Shown here: piece by piece, positions 1 through 8,116 of the stretch
How positions within the stretch are numbered: position 1 is the stretch's first letter
How the letters are laid out: each line of letters begins with the position of its first letter
DNA from: Lacicoccus alkaliphilus DSM 16010
GTDB taxonomy: Bacteria; Bacillota; Bacilli; Staphylococcales; Salinicoccaceae
Length of the DNA stretch: 64,000 bases
Assembly: GCF_900142805.1 (NCBI RefSeq)
Contig: NZ_FRCF01000006.1
Location: 54,468 to 118,467, forward strand
Reading direction: 5' to 3'
Position numbers and translations under genes: made by a program
The notes under the pieces: generated by a model
What the model saw: the letters and a program-made list of their open reading frames with translations, nothing else
Database searches by the model: none
What the model was told of the DNA's origin: nothing

Positions 1-266
1 GCAGATACCCGTGGGTGACGAAACAGCGCATACTCTCGGATGTCGGCCACGTTTCGAATGAAGACGCCGCCCACGCCATGAAAGACGTGATCACGGATAA
101 GACGAAACGCATATATCTGAGTCACCTGAGCCTCGATAACAACATCAAAGAGCTCGCAAAAATGAGCGTGGAGCAGATACTGAGCCAGTATGACATCGAT
201 ACGGATAATGAAATCCAGCTTCATCATACGGATAAAAACACACCGACGGAGATCTATACGATTTAG
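1..266 (+). CDS. walJ: WalJ/YycJ metallo-beta-lactamase-fold hydrolase, C-terminal end
   Basis: Partial gene entering from the left edge. The frame reads through [20 protein letters not shown] and [11 protein letters not shown], both typical of the C-terminal third of YycJ/WalJ, the MBL-fold nuclease-like protein at the end of the walRKHIJ operon. The reading frame is open from base 3, so the GTG at 15 is internal and not a start. The TAG stop is at 264-266, followed by a rho-independent hairpin. In staphylococci walJ is the last gene before rlmH, and the same neighbourhood appears here. The catalytic metal-binding half lies outside the window. Confidence 0.85.
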   Translation, partial: RYPWVTKQRILSDVGHVSNEDAAHAMKDVITDKTKRIYLSHLSLDNNIKELAKMSVEQILSQYDIDTDNEIQLHHTDKNTPTEIYTI

Positions 267-267
267 T

Positions 268-480
268 TTATCCACGCCTGTGGGTAAACGGTGTGGGTGA
301 CTGTGGATAAATATACGCAAATGAGCCGCATCTCTGACTGGAGATGCGGCACTTTTTAATGATGACGGCTGATATGCGCATATGGATATTCATCTTTTAC
401 TGAATAGTTATCCACATAATATTGTGACTACTGTGGATAAAGTGTATTTTTTGTGAATAGTTTGATAAGATTGTGGATAA
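268..480. promoter_or_regulatory. DnaA-box cluster, left part
   Basis: Four perfect TTATCCACA nonamers lie in this intergenic stretch: 302-310 (-), 408-416 (+), 432-440 (-) and 472-480 (-). One-mismatch copies are at 268-276, 279-287 and 452-460. TTATCCACA is the high-affinity DnaA box. The density is far above chance for this length. What the cluster does (titration, secondary origin element, or control of the downstream gene) is not shown by the sequence. Confidence 0.75.
325..357 (+). terminator. Rho-independent terminator after walJ
   Basis: A perfect 10-bp stem (GCCGCATCTC 325-334 with GAGATGCGGC 341-350) with a 6-nt loop is followed by ACTTTTTA. It sits about 60 bp downstream of the walJ stop and closes the wal operon. 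Confidence 0.85.
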
Positions 481-519
481 GTGTTCTATATGTTCAATAA
501 CTGACTGGAGGAACTTAAA

Positions 520-867
520 ATGTCGAACTTACCGGACTGTCCAAGCTGCGGTTCCGAATACGCCTACGAAGACAGCGGCCTTTTGATCTGCCCCATGTGC
601 GGGCATGAGTGGACGAAGGAATCGGAAGCGGAGGAAGAGGAAGCCGCACAGATAAAGGATGTAAACGGCAATGTGCTGAATGACGGGGATTATGTGTCCA
701 TCGTCAAGGATTTGAAAGTGAAAGGGTCTTCGAATGTCATCAAGCAGGGGACGAAAATCAAAGGCATCAGGATCGTCGAGCCGGAAGACGGTCATGACCT
801 CGACTGCAAAGTGCCGGGATTCGGCAAGATGGCACTGAAATCTTCCGTCGTTAAGAAAATCGATTAA
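520..867 (+). CDS. yjdM: Zinc-ribbon protein of the YjdM/PhnA family
   Basis: A 115-residue acidic protein. The N-terminus has two CxxC knuckles (CPSCGSEY and CPMCGHEW, residues about 8-29), a zinc ribbon. The rest is the PhnA C-terminal beta domain, with DVNGNVLNDGDYVSIVKDLKVKGSS and a conserved end KSSVVKKID. The family was named from phosphonate loci, but its function is not established and it is usually a stand-alone gene. A strong RBS (TGGAGG) precedes the ATG by 9 bases. The gene is monocistronic, flanked on both sides by clusters of DnaA boxes and ended by a hairpin near 982-1021. Family assignment is firm; role unknown. Confidence 0.88.
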   Translation: MSNLPDCPSCGSEYAYEDSGLLICPMCGHEWTKESEAEEEEAAQIKDVNGNVLNDGDYVSIVKDLKVKGSSNVIKQGTKIKGIRIVEPEDGHDLDCKVPGFGKMALKSSVVKKID

Positions 868-912
868 CAGGGTTGTGAGAAAATTTCAGAGTATTGCCGA
901 ATCGGAAACAAG

Positions 913-978
913 TTATCCACAAAGCAGTGTGTATATGGTGGGGATAACTGTGGATAACATTGGATAAATTGTGGATAT
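913..978. promoter_or_regulatory. DnaA-box cluster, right part
   Basis: Two perfect TTATCCACA boxes occur at 913-921 (+) and 949-957 (-). One-mismatch copies are at 939-947 and 970-978. Together with the left cluster this makes six perfect boxes in about 650 bp around the small zinc-ribbon gene. Confidence 0.7.
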
Positions 979-981
979 ATG

Positions 982-1021
982 ACGAGTGGGACCCGGATGA
1001 ATAGGGTTTCCACTCGTTTTT
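982..1021 (+). terminator. Rho-independent terminator after yjdM
   Basis: Arms ACGAGTGG (982-989) and CCACTCGT (1010-1017) pair. An inner ACCC/GGGT extension is separated by a small bubble. The stem runs into TTTTTAT. Confidence 0.8.
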
Positions 1022-1060
1022 ATGTTTTAATATAGGTAATAAATATAAATGGTGATGTAT

Positions 1061-1816
1061 ATGACGGACTTATATGAAACTGAAGAGAAAATCAAAGATG
1101 TGGTGATGCTGGCTGCCCGGATCCTGCTTGAAGCCGGAGCGGAGGGCACCCGTGTGGAAGATACGATGACATATATATCTTCGGCACTCGGATACAAGGG
1201 GTCCAATAGTTTCGTGACGAATACGGTCGTCACTTACCTGCTGCATAACGGCACGCATCCGCGCATATACAGGATCCAGACGCGGGACACCAACCTGATC
1301 CGCATATCGGAGACGAACCGTGTCTCCCGCCATATCGTCTCGGGTGAACTGTCCCTGGATGAGGCATGGGAGAAGCTGAACTACATCGATGAGGCAATCG
1401 ATGATCACCCCCTGCCCTTCAAAGCTTTAGCCGGCGGCATGGTTGGACTCAGCTTCCTCTACCTGCAGGGCGGCATGATGATCGATGTGCCGACGGCCAT
1501 TCTGGCGGGTGGCATCGGCTATTTCGTCACGGAGTATATTTCAAAGAAGGTTGAGACGCAGTTCATCCCGGAATTCATCGGTTCCTTCATCATCGCATTG
1601 CTTGCAGCCTTTGGCCATATGCTGATTCCCGGGGGCGAACTCAGCGTCATCATCATCTCGGCAGTCATGCCCATCGTGCCTGGTGTGCTCATCACGAATG
1701 CGATCCAGGATCTGTTCGGCGGCCATATGCTGATGTCGATCACCAAACTCCTGGAAGCACTGGTCACCTCCTTCGGAATCGGTGCGGGCGTTGCGACGGT
1801 ATTGATATTCTTATAA
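1061..1816 (+). CDS. Threonine/serine exporter, ThrE N-terminal-type subunit (YjjP-like)
   Basis: About 251 residues. A cytosolic N-terminal part (to about residue 115) includes AARILLEAGAEGTRVEDTM, the hallmark of the DUF1212/ThrE family. About five hydrophobic segments follow, including the conserved PIVPGVLITNAIQDLFGGHM loop. In ThrE-type exporters this part and a smaller membrane part act together to export threonine and serine; here they are split genes, as in the E. coli YjjP/YjjB pair. An in-frame ATG exists at 1049, but the GGTGAT motif at 1051-1056 favours the ATG at 1061. The second subunit starts 13 bases after the stop. Confidence 0.82.
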   Translation: MTDLYETEEKIKDVVMLAARILLEAGAEGTRVEDTMTYISSALGYKGSNSFVTNTVVTYLLHNGTHPRIYRIQTRDTNLIRISETNRVSRHIVSGELSLDEAWEKLNYIDEAIDDHPLPFKALAGGMVGLSFLYLQGGMMIDVPTAILAGGIGYFVTEYISKKVETQFIPEFIGSFIIALLAAFGHMLIPGGELSVIIISAVMPIVPGVLITNAIQDLFGGHMLMSITKLLEALVTSFGIGAGVATVLIFL

Positions 1817-1829
1817 GGGAGGGGCGGAC

Positions 1830-2297
1830 ATGTCCTGGCTTTTACATCTGATATTCAGCTTCACTTCATCTTTCTTCTTTGCCGTGCTCTTCGATGCACC
1901 GAAACGCCTCTTCTTCTTTGCAGGCGTGACCGGTGCGACCGGCTGGATCGTCAGCCGCATACTCCTTGAAGTGTTCAACATGCATGAAGTATACGCCACG
2001 ATGTTCGGCAGCCTGGTGCTCGGCATCATGTGCCATCTGATGGCGAAGATGCTCAAGGAACCGGCGACGATGTTCATGGTCCCGGGCATCATCCCTTTCG
2101 TCCCCGGGGGCCTGGCGTACGAAGCGACCAGCCTCCTCGTCCAGTTCGAATATAACCAGTCGTTGAATACGATGCTCGAAGTCATACTGATCGCAGGCGG
2201 TGTCGCAGTCGGACTCCTGTTTGCGGATCAGCTCTCGAAACTCATCATCCATAAGAATAAAAACTATGCGGATGCGCGGTCGAGGAAAATGAACTGA
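1830..2297 (+). CDS. Threonine/serine exporter, small membrane subunit (YjjB-like, ThrE_2)
   Basis: A 155-residue membrane protein with about five hydrophobic segments and the family signature FMVPGIIPFVPGGLAYEA (residues about 88-105), which mirrors the PIVPGV loop in the preceding gene. It belongs to the DUF3815/ThrE_2 group that pairs with YjjP-like proteins. The RBS GGGAGGGG lies just upstream of the ATG and only 13 bases separate the two genes, so they should be co-transcribed and probably co-assemble. The C-terminal tail is basic and cytosolic. Confidence 0.82.
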   Translation: MSWLLHLIFSFTSSFFFAVLFDAPKRLFFFAGVTGATGWIVSRILLEVFNMHEVYATMFGSLVLGIMCHLMAKMLKEPATMFMVPGIIPFVPGGLAYEATSLLVQFEYNQSLNTMLEVILIAGGVAVGLLFADQLSKLIIHKNKNYADARSRKMN

Positions 2298-2384
2298 TTC
2301 CACACCATTTCCTGAAATTGTTTGGTTAATTTTTCCCGTTTCGGGGAAGAGGACTGCAAATTGGAAAAAGGAGACAGGGATAAT

Positions 2385-3791
2385 ATGAGTGCGGATCAGA
2401 TCGGTTTTGCGTTATTATACTTAGGGTTGTTTTTGCTGCTTGGGAAATGGATCAGAATGCGTTCTGCGATGATGCAGAACCTCTTCCTCCCTGCTTCGGT
2501 CATCGGCGGGTTCCTCGCATTGATTGTAGGGCCGGAAATCCTCGGGCGGATCATGGGGAATTTCACCGGGGAGGACTCCTTCTGGGCGACGGGACTCGTG
2601 ACGCCTGAAATCATGGAAGTATGGTCGGCACTTCCCGGCCTGATGATCAATATCGTATTTGCCACATTATTCATAGGGACGGTGCTCCCGAATCTGCAGC
2701 GGGTATGGGACATCGGTGGACCGCAGCTCGCTTTCGGCTGGACGCTCGGCTGGGGCCAGTACGTCGTCGGTCTGCTGCTTGCCATGCTTGTACTGGTGCC
2801 TTTCTACGATATGCCGCCATTCATCGGTGCCCTCATCGAAATCGGTTTCGAGGGCGGACACGGTACGGCAGCCGGCCTGCAGGATACATTTGTGGAACTG
2901 GGCTTTCCGGAAGCATATGATATCGCCGTCGGTCTCGCGACCGTCGGTATACTGACAGGGGTGGTCGCCGGTATTGCACTGATCAACTGGGGTGTGAGAA
3001 GAGATAAGGCGCAGATCATCACTGATGTCAAAGGTCTCTCACCGACGCAGAAAGCGGGCATCGTTGAACCTCAGGACCGCGGAAAAGGTGCCCAGAAGAC
3101 TGTGAGACCCGAGTCGATTGATGCATTCACTTTCCATTTCACCATAGTCGGGGTGGCCATCCTCGTCGGTTACATCATTCTGCAGGGCATCACATGGCTC
3201 GAAGCCACACTCTTCGGATCGGACTTCATGACATATGTACCGTTGTTCCCGCTGGCGATGATCGGTGGTTTCATCGTACAGATATTCGTGAGCAAGTTTG
3301 ATGTATCGGAGCTGGTGGACCGGAACACGATCACCAGCATACAGGGCTTTTCACTCGATATACTGATCACAAGTGCAATCGCAACCGTCTCCATTGCGGT
3401 CATCGGTGATTACCTTGTGCCGTTCCTGCTGCTGGCAGGCTTCGGTATTGCCTGGAATATATTCGGCTTCTTCGTCTTCGGCCCGAGGATGATGCCGGAT
3501 TACTGGCTGGAGAGAGCCATCGGTGACTTCGGTCAGTCCACGGGTGTCACGGCGACAGGTCTGATGCTGATACGCGTCGCCGACCCGGAGATGAAATCAC
3601 CGGCAACTGAAGGTTTCGGTTACAAACAGCTAGTGTTTGAACCGTTCCTCGGCGGCGGTCTCGTCACCGCATTATCCGCCCCGCTCATCTTCATGTGGGG
3701 GCCGTGGCCTTTCCTCCTTTTAGCGATCGCCATGACGGTGCTCGGCCTCATCGTCGGACTGTTCTACTTCGGTAAAAGGAGACTCGGATAA
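2385..3791 (+). CDS. Sodium/glutamate symporter family protein (GltS-like)
   Basis: About 468 residues of alternating hydrophobic segments. NLFLPASVIGGFLAL near the N-terminus and GFEGGHGTAAGL (residues about 164-175) are the two landmarks of the GltS Na+:glutamate symporter family; a second half-repeat has the related GDFGQSTGVTATGLML. The frame is open to an ATG at 2322, but AAAGGAGA sits 9 bases before the ATG at 2385, giving the start MSADQIGFALLYLG. The gene stands alone and ends in a terminator before rlmH. A second, more diverged paralogue lies at 9651-11105. The substrate could be another dicarboxylate or amino acid. Confidence 0.85.
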   Translation: MSADQIGFALLYLGLFLLLGKWIRMRSAMMQNLFLPASVIGGFLALIVGPEILGRIMGNFTGEDSFWATGLVTPEIMEVWSALPGLMINIVFATLFIGTVLPNLQRVWDIGGPQLAFGWTLGWGQYVVGLLLAMLVLVPFYDMPPFIGALIEIGFEGGHGTAAGLQDTFVELGFPEAYDIAVGLATVGILTGVVAGIALINWGVRRDKAQIITDVKGLSPTQKAGIVEPQDRGKGAQKTVRPESIDAFTFHFTIVGVAILVGYIILQGITWLEATLFGSDFMTYVPLFPLAMIGGFIVQIFVSKFDVSELVDRNTITSIQGFSLDILITSAIATVSIAVIGDYLVPFLLLAGFGIAWNIFGFFVFGPRMMPDYWLERAIGDFGQSTGVTATGLMLIRVADPEMKSPATEGFGYKQLVFEPFLGGGLVTALSAPLIFMWGPWPFLLLAIAMTVLGLIVGLFYFGKRRLG

Positions 3792-3820
3792 CGGATAAAA
3801 GTGAATATAAGCAGGACCAG

Positions 3821-3860
3821 AACGCTTCCCGGCGTACAGAATCCGGGAGCGTTCATTTTT
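3821..3860 (+). terminator. Rho-independent terminator after gltS-like gene
   Basis: AACGCTTCCCGG (3821-3832) pairs with CCGGGAGCGTT (3843-3853) with one bulged T. It is followed by CATTTTTATTTT. Confidence 0.8.
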
Positions 3861-3924
3861 ATTTTATAAGGACATGTTAAAATAGAAATCAACAGGCAGT
3901 CGATGAACGGAAGGATGATGACGG

Positions 3925-4404
3925 ATGAAGATCACTTTGATCACCGTGGGCAAACTGAAGGAGAAATACTGGGTGCAGGCGGTGGATGAATATAAGAAGC
4001 GGATCGGCAAGTATGCGAAAATCGAACTCATAGAAGTCGCCGATGAGAAAGAACCGAATAATGCGAGTGAGAAGGATATCGAGCAGATCAAGGATAAAGA
4101 AGCGGAACGGATTCTTGCGAAGATCAAAGACACCCAGCACGTCGTGACGCTGGAGATACACGGGAAGACATATACGAGCGAGAAACTTGCAGTGGAATAT
4201 CAGAGGTGGATGAATACGGGCAAGAGCGATGTCGTGTTCATCATCGGCGGCAGCAACGGCCTGGGAGAAGCGGTTAAAAAGAGAAGTGATCAGGAAATCA
4301 GCTTCGGCACCCTCACCTACCCCCACCAGATGATGAAAGTCATGCTGATGGAGCAGATATTCAGGGTGAATAAGATATTGAGGAATGAAGCGTATCATAA
4401 GTAG
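3925..4404 (+). CDS. rlmH: 23S rRNA pseudouridine-1915 N3-methyltransferase RlmH (OrfX)
   Basis: 159 residues, the normal length for this SPOUT methyltransferase, which methylates pseudouridine 1915 in helix 69 of 23S rRNA on assembled ribosomes using SAM. Visible landmarks are [16 protein letters not shown] at the start, the SAM-binding glycine loop [13 protein letters not shown] (residues about 104-116) and the C-terminal [17 protein letters not shown] with NEAYHK at the end. The 3' end carries GAAGCGTATCATAAGTAG, close to the SCC attachment core of staphylococci. Preceded by a GGAAGGATGATG-type RBS. Confidence 0.96.
   Translation: MKITLITVGKLKEKYWVQAVDEYKKRIGKYAKIELIEVADEKEPNNASEKDIEQIKDKEAERILAKIKDTQHVVTLEIHGKTYTSEKLAVEYQRWMNTGKSDVVFIIGGSNGLGEAVKKRSDQEISFGTLTYPHQMMKVMLMEQIFRVNKILRNEAYHK
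4387..4404 (+). other. Potential SCC-type attachment site (attB) at the rlmH 3' end
   Basis: GAAGCGTATCATAAGTAG spans the last codons and stop of rlmH and resembles the attachment core used by Ccr recombinases for staphylococcal cassette chromosome elements. I found no clear second copy and no ccr gene in the window, so the site looks unoccupied here. Site identity is inferred from resemblance. Confidence 0.5.
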
Positions 4405-4482
4405 TGTGTGTTTCCGAATATTATTTATGATAAATTCAATCTTATCACCGTAGATTGAATGAGAAATCTCAACATACTGAAG

Positions 4483-4518
4483 ACCACCTTCCAAAATCTT
4501 ATTGGAAAGTGGTTGTTT
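4483..4518 (+). terminator. Hairpin terminator between rlmH and the convergent ene-reductase gene
   Basis: ACCAC plus TTCCAA (4483-4494) pair with TTGGAA plus GTGGT (4502-4513), with one mismatched pair between the blocks, followed by TGTTTTG. It lies between the convergent ends of rlmH and the oxidoreductase. The T-run is modest. Confidence 0.6.
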
Positions 4519-4573
4519 TGTGAAATCAAGCTGGCTTATTCATTAATGATCAGCGGATTGACTCCAAAGCTCC

Positions 4574-5785
4574 CTACCCTCTTCTCTTTGTAAGTGCATA
4601 CGGGCCATGGACTTTCGCAAGTTCAAATAACGGGCTCCAGGCATTACGGTGTACCTTGGGTGACTTATGGCGGCCCAATCTCCTGATTTGTTGTTCGTAA
4701 TAGGAAATCCCTATCATTCCTCCAAACATTTTATCCAATGCCTTAATTTTTGTTGTGAGTCTTGGCAGTTTCGTGTCCCGGTACGTATTTGTCTTCAGTT
4801 GATTGGGTAATTGAGGGTTTAGGACGAGAGCTCTTGCCAACCCGATCATTGATACTTCAGTATGGGTGATTGCATGTATCATACTGTCTTTTTTATGGAA
4901 TCCGCCGATCACTGCGATGGGGATATCGACTTCACTGCTGATGCTTTCTGCATAATCCAGGAAGTAGACTTCACCTTCACCCATCATTTCAGGTTTTTCA
5001 TAATCTCCACCTGAAATTTCGATATGATCAATACCGAGTGCATCCATCTTTTTAATTACGGCAATCGAATCTTCGAATGAAAATCCTCCACCGCTAAAGT
5101 CTGTGGAATTAATTTTCAGGCTGATCGGGAACTCCTCCCCCAACGCCCTGCGCATACCGGTATATATATCGATCAAGAATTGCATGCGTTTCTCCAATGA
5201 TCCGCCGTATGCATCATCTCTTTTATTGTCACGTGAAGATAAAAATTGACTCACCAAATATCCGTGCGCACCATGAATCTGGACCCCTGTAAAACCTGCT
5301 TTCTTAGCCACAGTTGCTGTTGTGACGAAACGGGCTGCTGCTTCCTGAATTTCACTGACCGTCATTTCTCTTGGCCGGTTGAATGCACTGCCTGCACTGC
5401 CGCTGATCGGTATTGCACTTGGGGCGATGGGTTGTTTTGATACTGATTTCGGACTTTGTTTTCCCGGATGATTGATTTGCATCCAGATGTGGCCGCCATT
5501 ATTTTTGCCCGCTTCAGCCCAGCGTTTCAATATACCCATATCTCTTTCATCCTCGATGACGACATTCCCGGGTTCACCCAGGTGTCTGCGGTCTATCATC
5601 ACGTTTCCAGTTATGGAGACTCCAATACCACCATCCTCCCAGCTTTTATAAACATTGATCAATTCCTGGGTCGGGCGGTGTGCCTTATCAGCCATCCCTT
5701 CACTCATTGCACCTTTATATAGTCTATTTTTAATGGTCACACCATTTCTCAGAGTTAATGGTTCAAATAACTTTTCCACTGACAC
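4574..5785 (-). CDS. NADH:flavin oxidoreductase, Old Yellow Enzyme family
   Basis: About 403 residues of TIM-barrel FMN enzyme. Landmarks: LFEPLTLRNGVTIKNRL at the N-terminus, the FMN/substrate site HGAHGYLVSQFLS, and SLKINSTDF and GLARALVLNP later in the barrel. There is no C-terminal 4Fe-4S/FAD module, so it is a short OYE-type ene-reductase rather than a dienoyl-CoA reductase. An upstream in-frame ATG at 5848 lacks an RBS, whereas AGAGGAG at 5794-5800 sits 8 bases before a GTG at 5785, giving VSVEKLFEPL; I chose that start. It stands alone on the minus strand next to degraded genes. Physiological substrate unknown. Confidence 0.85.
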   Translation of the reverse strand: MSVEKLFEPLTLRNGVTIKNRLYKGAMSEGMADKAHRPTQELINVYKSWEDGGIGVSITGNVMIDRRHLGEPGNVVIEDERDMGILKRWAEAGKNNGGHIWMQINHPGKQSPKSVSKQPIAPSAIPISGSAGSAFNRPREMTVSEIQEAAARFVTTATVAKKAGFTGVQIHGAHGYLVSQFLSSRDNKRDDAYGGSLEKRMQFLIDIYTGMRRALGEEFPISLKINSTDFSGGGFSFEDSIAVIKKMDALGIDHIEISGGDYEKPEMMGEGEVYFLDYAESISSEVDIPIAVIGGFHKKDSMIHAITHTEVSMIGLARALVLNPQLPNQLKTNTYRDTKLPRLTTKIKALDKMFGGMIGISYYEQQIRRLGRHKSPKVHRNAWSPLFELAKVHGPYALTKRRG

Positions 5786-6002
5786 CTTAGTTTCTCCTCT
5801 ATTCATTTTAAAATACTTTTCCTTATGTGTACCCTGTGGATATATCATTTAATCTTTGGCCATGTGTGAACTCGAAACCGGCTTTCCGAGTGCGATCAGG
5901 TCAACAATCAGTCTTTATATTTTCCGGTTCGTGGGAACCATTCCCTTCCCTCAGATTTTTTCCAGTAAAAAACCTGAATGGAAGGGACGGTGGTAATTCA
6001 GT

Positions 6003-6335
6003 CATCTTATATATTGGAACCCTTCTACACTACTCCTAAGAAAAATCCACGCCGTCTTTCCCGTTTGCATTGAGGGAGCCATAGGGCGATCCGGATCCCT
6101 TCTTTAAGGTTTTTCACTTTGATGACGGCAGCGGCCATGCAGCGCTCACCCGCGGAACCGAATGCTGCGCCGATGATATCCTTCACTGCCTCCTCAAGAT
6201 TGTCGTCATCAAGGACGACTGTATGGTTTTTGGCCCCGGTCAGCGCCTGGACACGTTTAAGGTTATCTGTCCCTTTTTTATAGACATATTCCCCAACCGG
6301 CCTGGAACCGACGAAAGATACAGCTTTAAACTGAC
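6003..6335 (-). pseudogene. iolA: Remnant of methylmalonate-semialdehyde dehydrogenase (iolA/mmsA)
   Basis: Read on the minus strand, one frame gives [19 protein letters not shown], then [19 protein letters not shown] and [16 protein letters not shown]. This is the middle of CoA-acylating IolA/MmsA dehydrogenases, including the catalytic Cys of GERCMA. Shortly after that the match stops. In another frame the C-terminal family motif [15 protein letters not shown] appears near 6040-6090. So an internal deletion and a frame change have removed most of the C-terminal half, and the N-terminal half is absent. This is debris of an inositol-catabolism gene. No other iol genes are in the window. Confidence 0.8.
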
Positions 6336-6452
6336 AGCTTTAAGTTCATAATACTCCGGTAATGCTTGGATTGCAGGAATGTGTGCAGCGACCGCACACC
6401 CTGGATTCAACGGGCTTGCACCCACTATGCCCACTCCAATTTTCTTCTCCAT
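6325..6452 (-). pseudogene. Truncated start of a Gfo/Idh/MocA-family oxidoreductase
   Basis: From an ATG at 6452, preceded by a plausible AGGTGATTT-type RBS, the frame reads MEKKIGVGIVGASPLNPGCA and continues [20 protein letters not shown]. This is the NAD-binding N-terminus of Gfo/Idh/MocA dehydrogenases (for example inositol 2-dehydrogenase relatives). Homology ends abruptly at KAVS, where the sequence switches into iolA debris in another frame. The switch point carries a short direct repeat (TTAAAGCTGT, twice within about 25 bases), as expected of a deletion between short repeats. The chimeric frame runs out of homology and stops at 6240. Confidence 0.75.
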
Positions 6453-6674
6453 TTCAAATCACCTCACTTTTTTATTTGTTGCCTCAACCTGTCATTCTAT
6501 GTAAGCACGGCGGGTACATAAATGTCTCTGTTTGTGACATGATCAACGGAAATTGATAATAGATATCTTTTAACCGTCACATAAATTGATATGGTTAGAG
6601 TTATTTTAAATAAGATAAATTAATGAAAAGCAGGATAGTATGAGAATATCACCATCCTGCTTAAATATATTCAA

Positions 6675-7808
6675 TTACCTTAAAATCTGCAAAAGATCGT
6701 AGTTAACGTACACTTTGTTTCTGGTTCGTGATGAGTCAGTATCTATCATCTCAAGAGATGCAAGTTTATTTAAATGGGTTCTAGCAGTGTTTTCACTGAT
6801 ATTCAAATCCAGCGCTGCTTGTGCAACGGTAATATTCGGTCGGGTGAAAGTGTATAACCACACATCGTTAATCATGGAGCCGGTTGCTGAGTTAATCTTT
6901 TGCATACCATCCCGTGCAAGCAAATCCACCTGTTCAAACTTATGCATTAAGTTAACAGTCATTCTTCTGCACGCTTCCAAAAAGAAATGAATCCATTTAT
7001 ACCAATCTGGACTTTCACCGCGGACACTGTTCAATAAGTTATAATATCTTAATCGTTCCCGCTCAAGCTCTTCACTTACGAAGAAGATTGGAGAATCGAC
7101 GGCACTTTCAGCCATCATGTTGAGCATGATGAGTATCCTGCCCATCCGGCCATTTCCATCTAAATAAGGGTGGATGGATTCAAATTGAGCATGCATAATC
7201 GCTGTTTTAATCAGTGGATCAGAATTTTCATCAAGCAATGTATGGCCAGGCGAGACGTTATTATTGAAAGTTGAATGTCTTGATGAATTGATATAATACT
7301 CCCAATTCGTCATATAGACATCGATTTCATTGGCGGGAACAGGGATGTACACGGCATCCTTAATATCATTGCTTGGACCTATGAAATTTTGTATTTTACG
7401 GAATTCCCCGGAAGATATAGTGGTCCCCCTGGTGTCCCTCCCCATGAGTATCTTGTGTAACTCGTGTATTAAACGTGTAGTAATAGGCTGCCCTTGGTTA
7501 ATATAGTCCACACCATAGTGGAGGGCATCTCTGTAATTCATTACTTCATTCACTTCAGTGCTTTTTCTTTCTTTTGAAGTCTCTTCTATAATGTCCAAAA
7601 ATGTGACCTGGGTCCCTTCAATTCTTGTGGATTGGACAGACTCTGTAAGAGTCAGTAATTGAATCATCTGGGTGCTGACAACCGAGCTTTTGATTTGTGC
7701 ATTCAAAGATCCGATCAGGCTGTTAATTTGAGCCACTGATTTATATAGTTTTAAGGCATTTTCCAAGGACACTACCGGTGGTAAGTACTGTATTCCTTTT
7801 AAAGTCAT
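6675..7808 (-). CDS. Fic-domain protein with C-terminal winged helix
   Basis: 377 residues. The Fic core motif HPYLDGNGRMGR is at about 213-224; the His and the GNGRxxR loop are intact, so AMP or other nucleotide transfer to a protein hydroxyl is plausible. The N-terminal inhibitory helix STRIEG (about 60-65) matches the (S/T)xxxE(G/N) rule of autoinhibited Fic proteins. The C-terminal part (about 310-377) has an HTH, AALDLNISENTARTHLNKL, typical of the common Fic-wHTH architecture. The target is unknown; this type is usually chromosomal or island-borne and stand-alone. It has its own promoter with an overlapping palindrome that the wHTH might bind. Confidence 0.88.
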   Translation of the reverse strand: MTLKGIQYLPPVVSLENALKLYKSVAQINSLIGSLNAQIKSSVVSTQMIQLLTLTESVQSTRIEGTQVTFLDIIEETSKERKSTEVNEVMNYRDALHYGVDYINQGQPITTRLIHELHKILMGRDTRGTTISSGEFRKIQNFIGPSNDIKDAVYIPVPANEIDVYMTNWEYYINSSRHSTFNNNVSPGHTLLDENSDPLIKTAIMHAQFESIHPYLDGNGRMGRILIMLNMMAESAVDSPIFFVSEELERERLRYYNLLNSVRGESPDWYKWIHFFLEACRRMTVNLMHKFEQVDLLARDGMQKINSATGSMINDVWLYTFTRPNITVAQAALDLNISENTARTHLNKLASLEMIDTDSSRTRNKVYVNYDLLQILR

Positions 7809-7824
7809 CCTCTCATCCCCTATC

Positions 7825-7857
7825 CATAACTCAAATTATACCAAATTTTGAGTTATG
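7825..7857 (-). promoter_or_regulatory. Promoter of the fic gene with overlapping palindromic operator
   Basis: On the minus strand an extended -10 (TGGTATAAT; TATAAT at 7835-7840) lies about 30 bp upstream of the fic ATG. A perfect 11-bp inverted repeat, CATAACTCAAA (7825-7835) and TTTGAGTTATG (7847-7857), brackets this -10. A protein bound there would block transcription. Autoregulation by the Fic winged helix is an inference. Confidence 0.65.
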
Positions 7858-8075
7858 ATTCTCATATTAATTATCTTTATAAAATGGAGAAGGGCCCAAG
7901 ATTGTTGATATGGCAGGGATTATAAGATTTTATTGTGTAATTGGTAATTTATTTAAGACACAAAAGCTTTGTGTCAAGTTAAAAATTAAAATGATCTAAC
8001 TCAACTATGGCTGAACCGAAGGCTGGTATGTTTCGGATTACCGCGGCAATCATCATTCTTCCGGAAGTCATCATA

Positions 8076-8116
8076 ATTAAAAGCCTAATTCCTTTTATAA
8101 GAAAAAAATTAGGCTT
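8076..8116 (-). terminator. Terminator downstream of the amidohydrolase gene
   Basis: AAGCCTAATT (8081-8090) and AATTAGGCTT (8107-8116) form a perfect 10-bp stem. Read on the minus strand it is followed by TTAATTATG. It lies about 100 bp beyond the stop of the minus-strand amidohydrolase. The rest of the 409-bp gap 7809-8217 shows only the fic promoter and no credible gene. Confidence 0.6.

Noticed and set aside
2621..2955. Several overlapping ORFs on both strands inside the GltS-like gene, and similar ones in tad, lctP, BCCT and TRAP genes
   Set aside because: They lie wholly within strong coding genes in other frames, lack RBS and family motifs, and reflect mid-GC codon use.
7979..8074. 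A 31-codon minus-strand frame starting MMTSGRMMIAAVIRNIPA
   Set aside because: No Shine-Dalgarno sequence, no recognisable family and no conserved context visible.
8061..8080. GAAGTCATCATAATTAA resembles the rlmH attachment core and could mark the far end of an element from 4404 to 8080
   Set aside because: The match needs a gap and differs at several positions, and no recombinase gene is nearby. Too weak to call a second att site.
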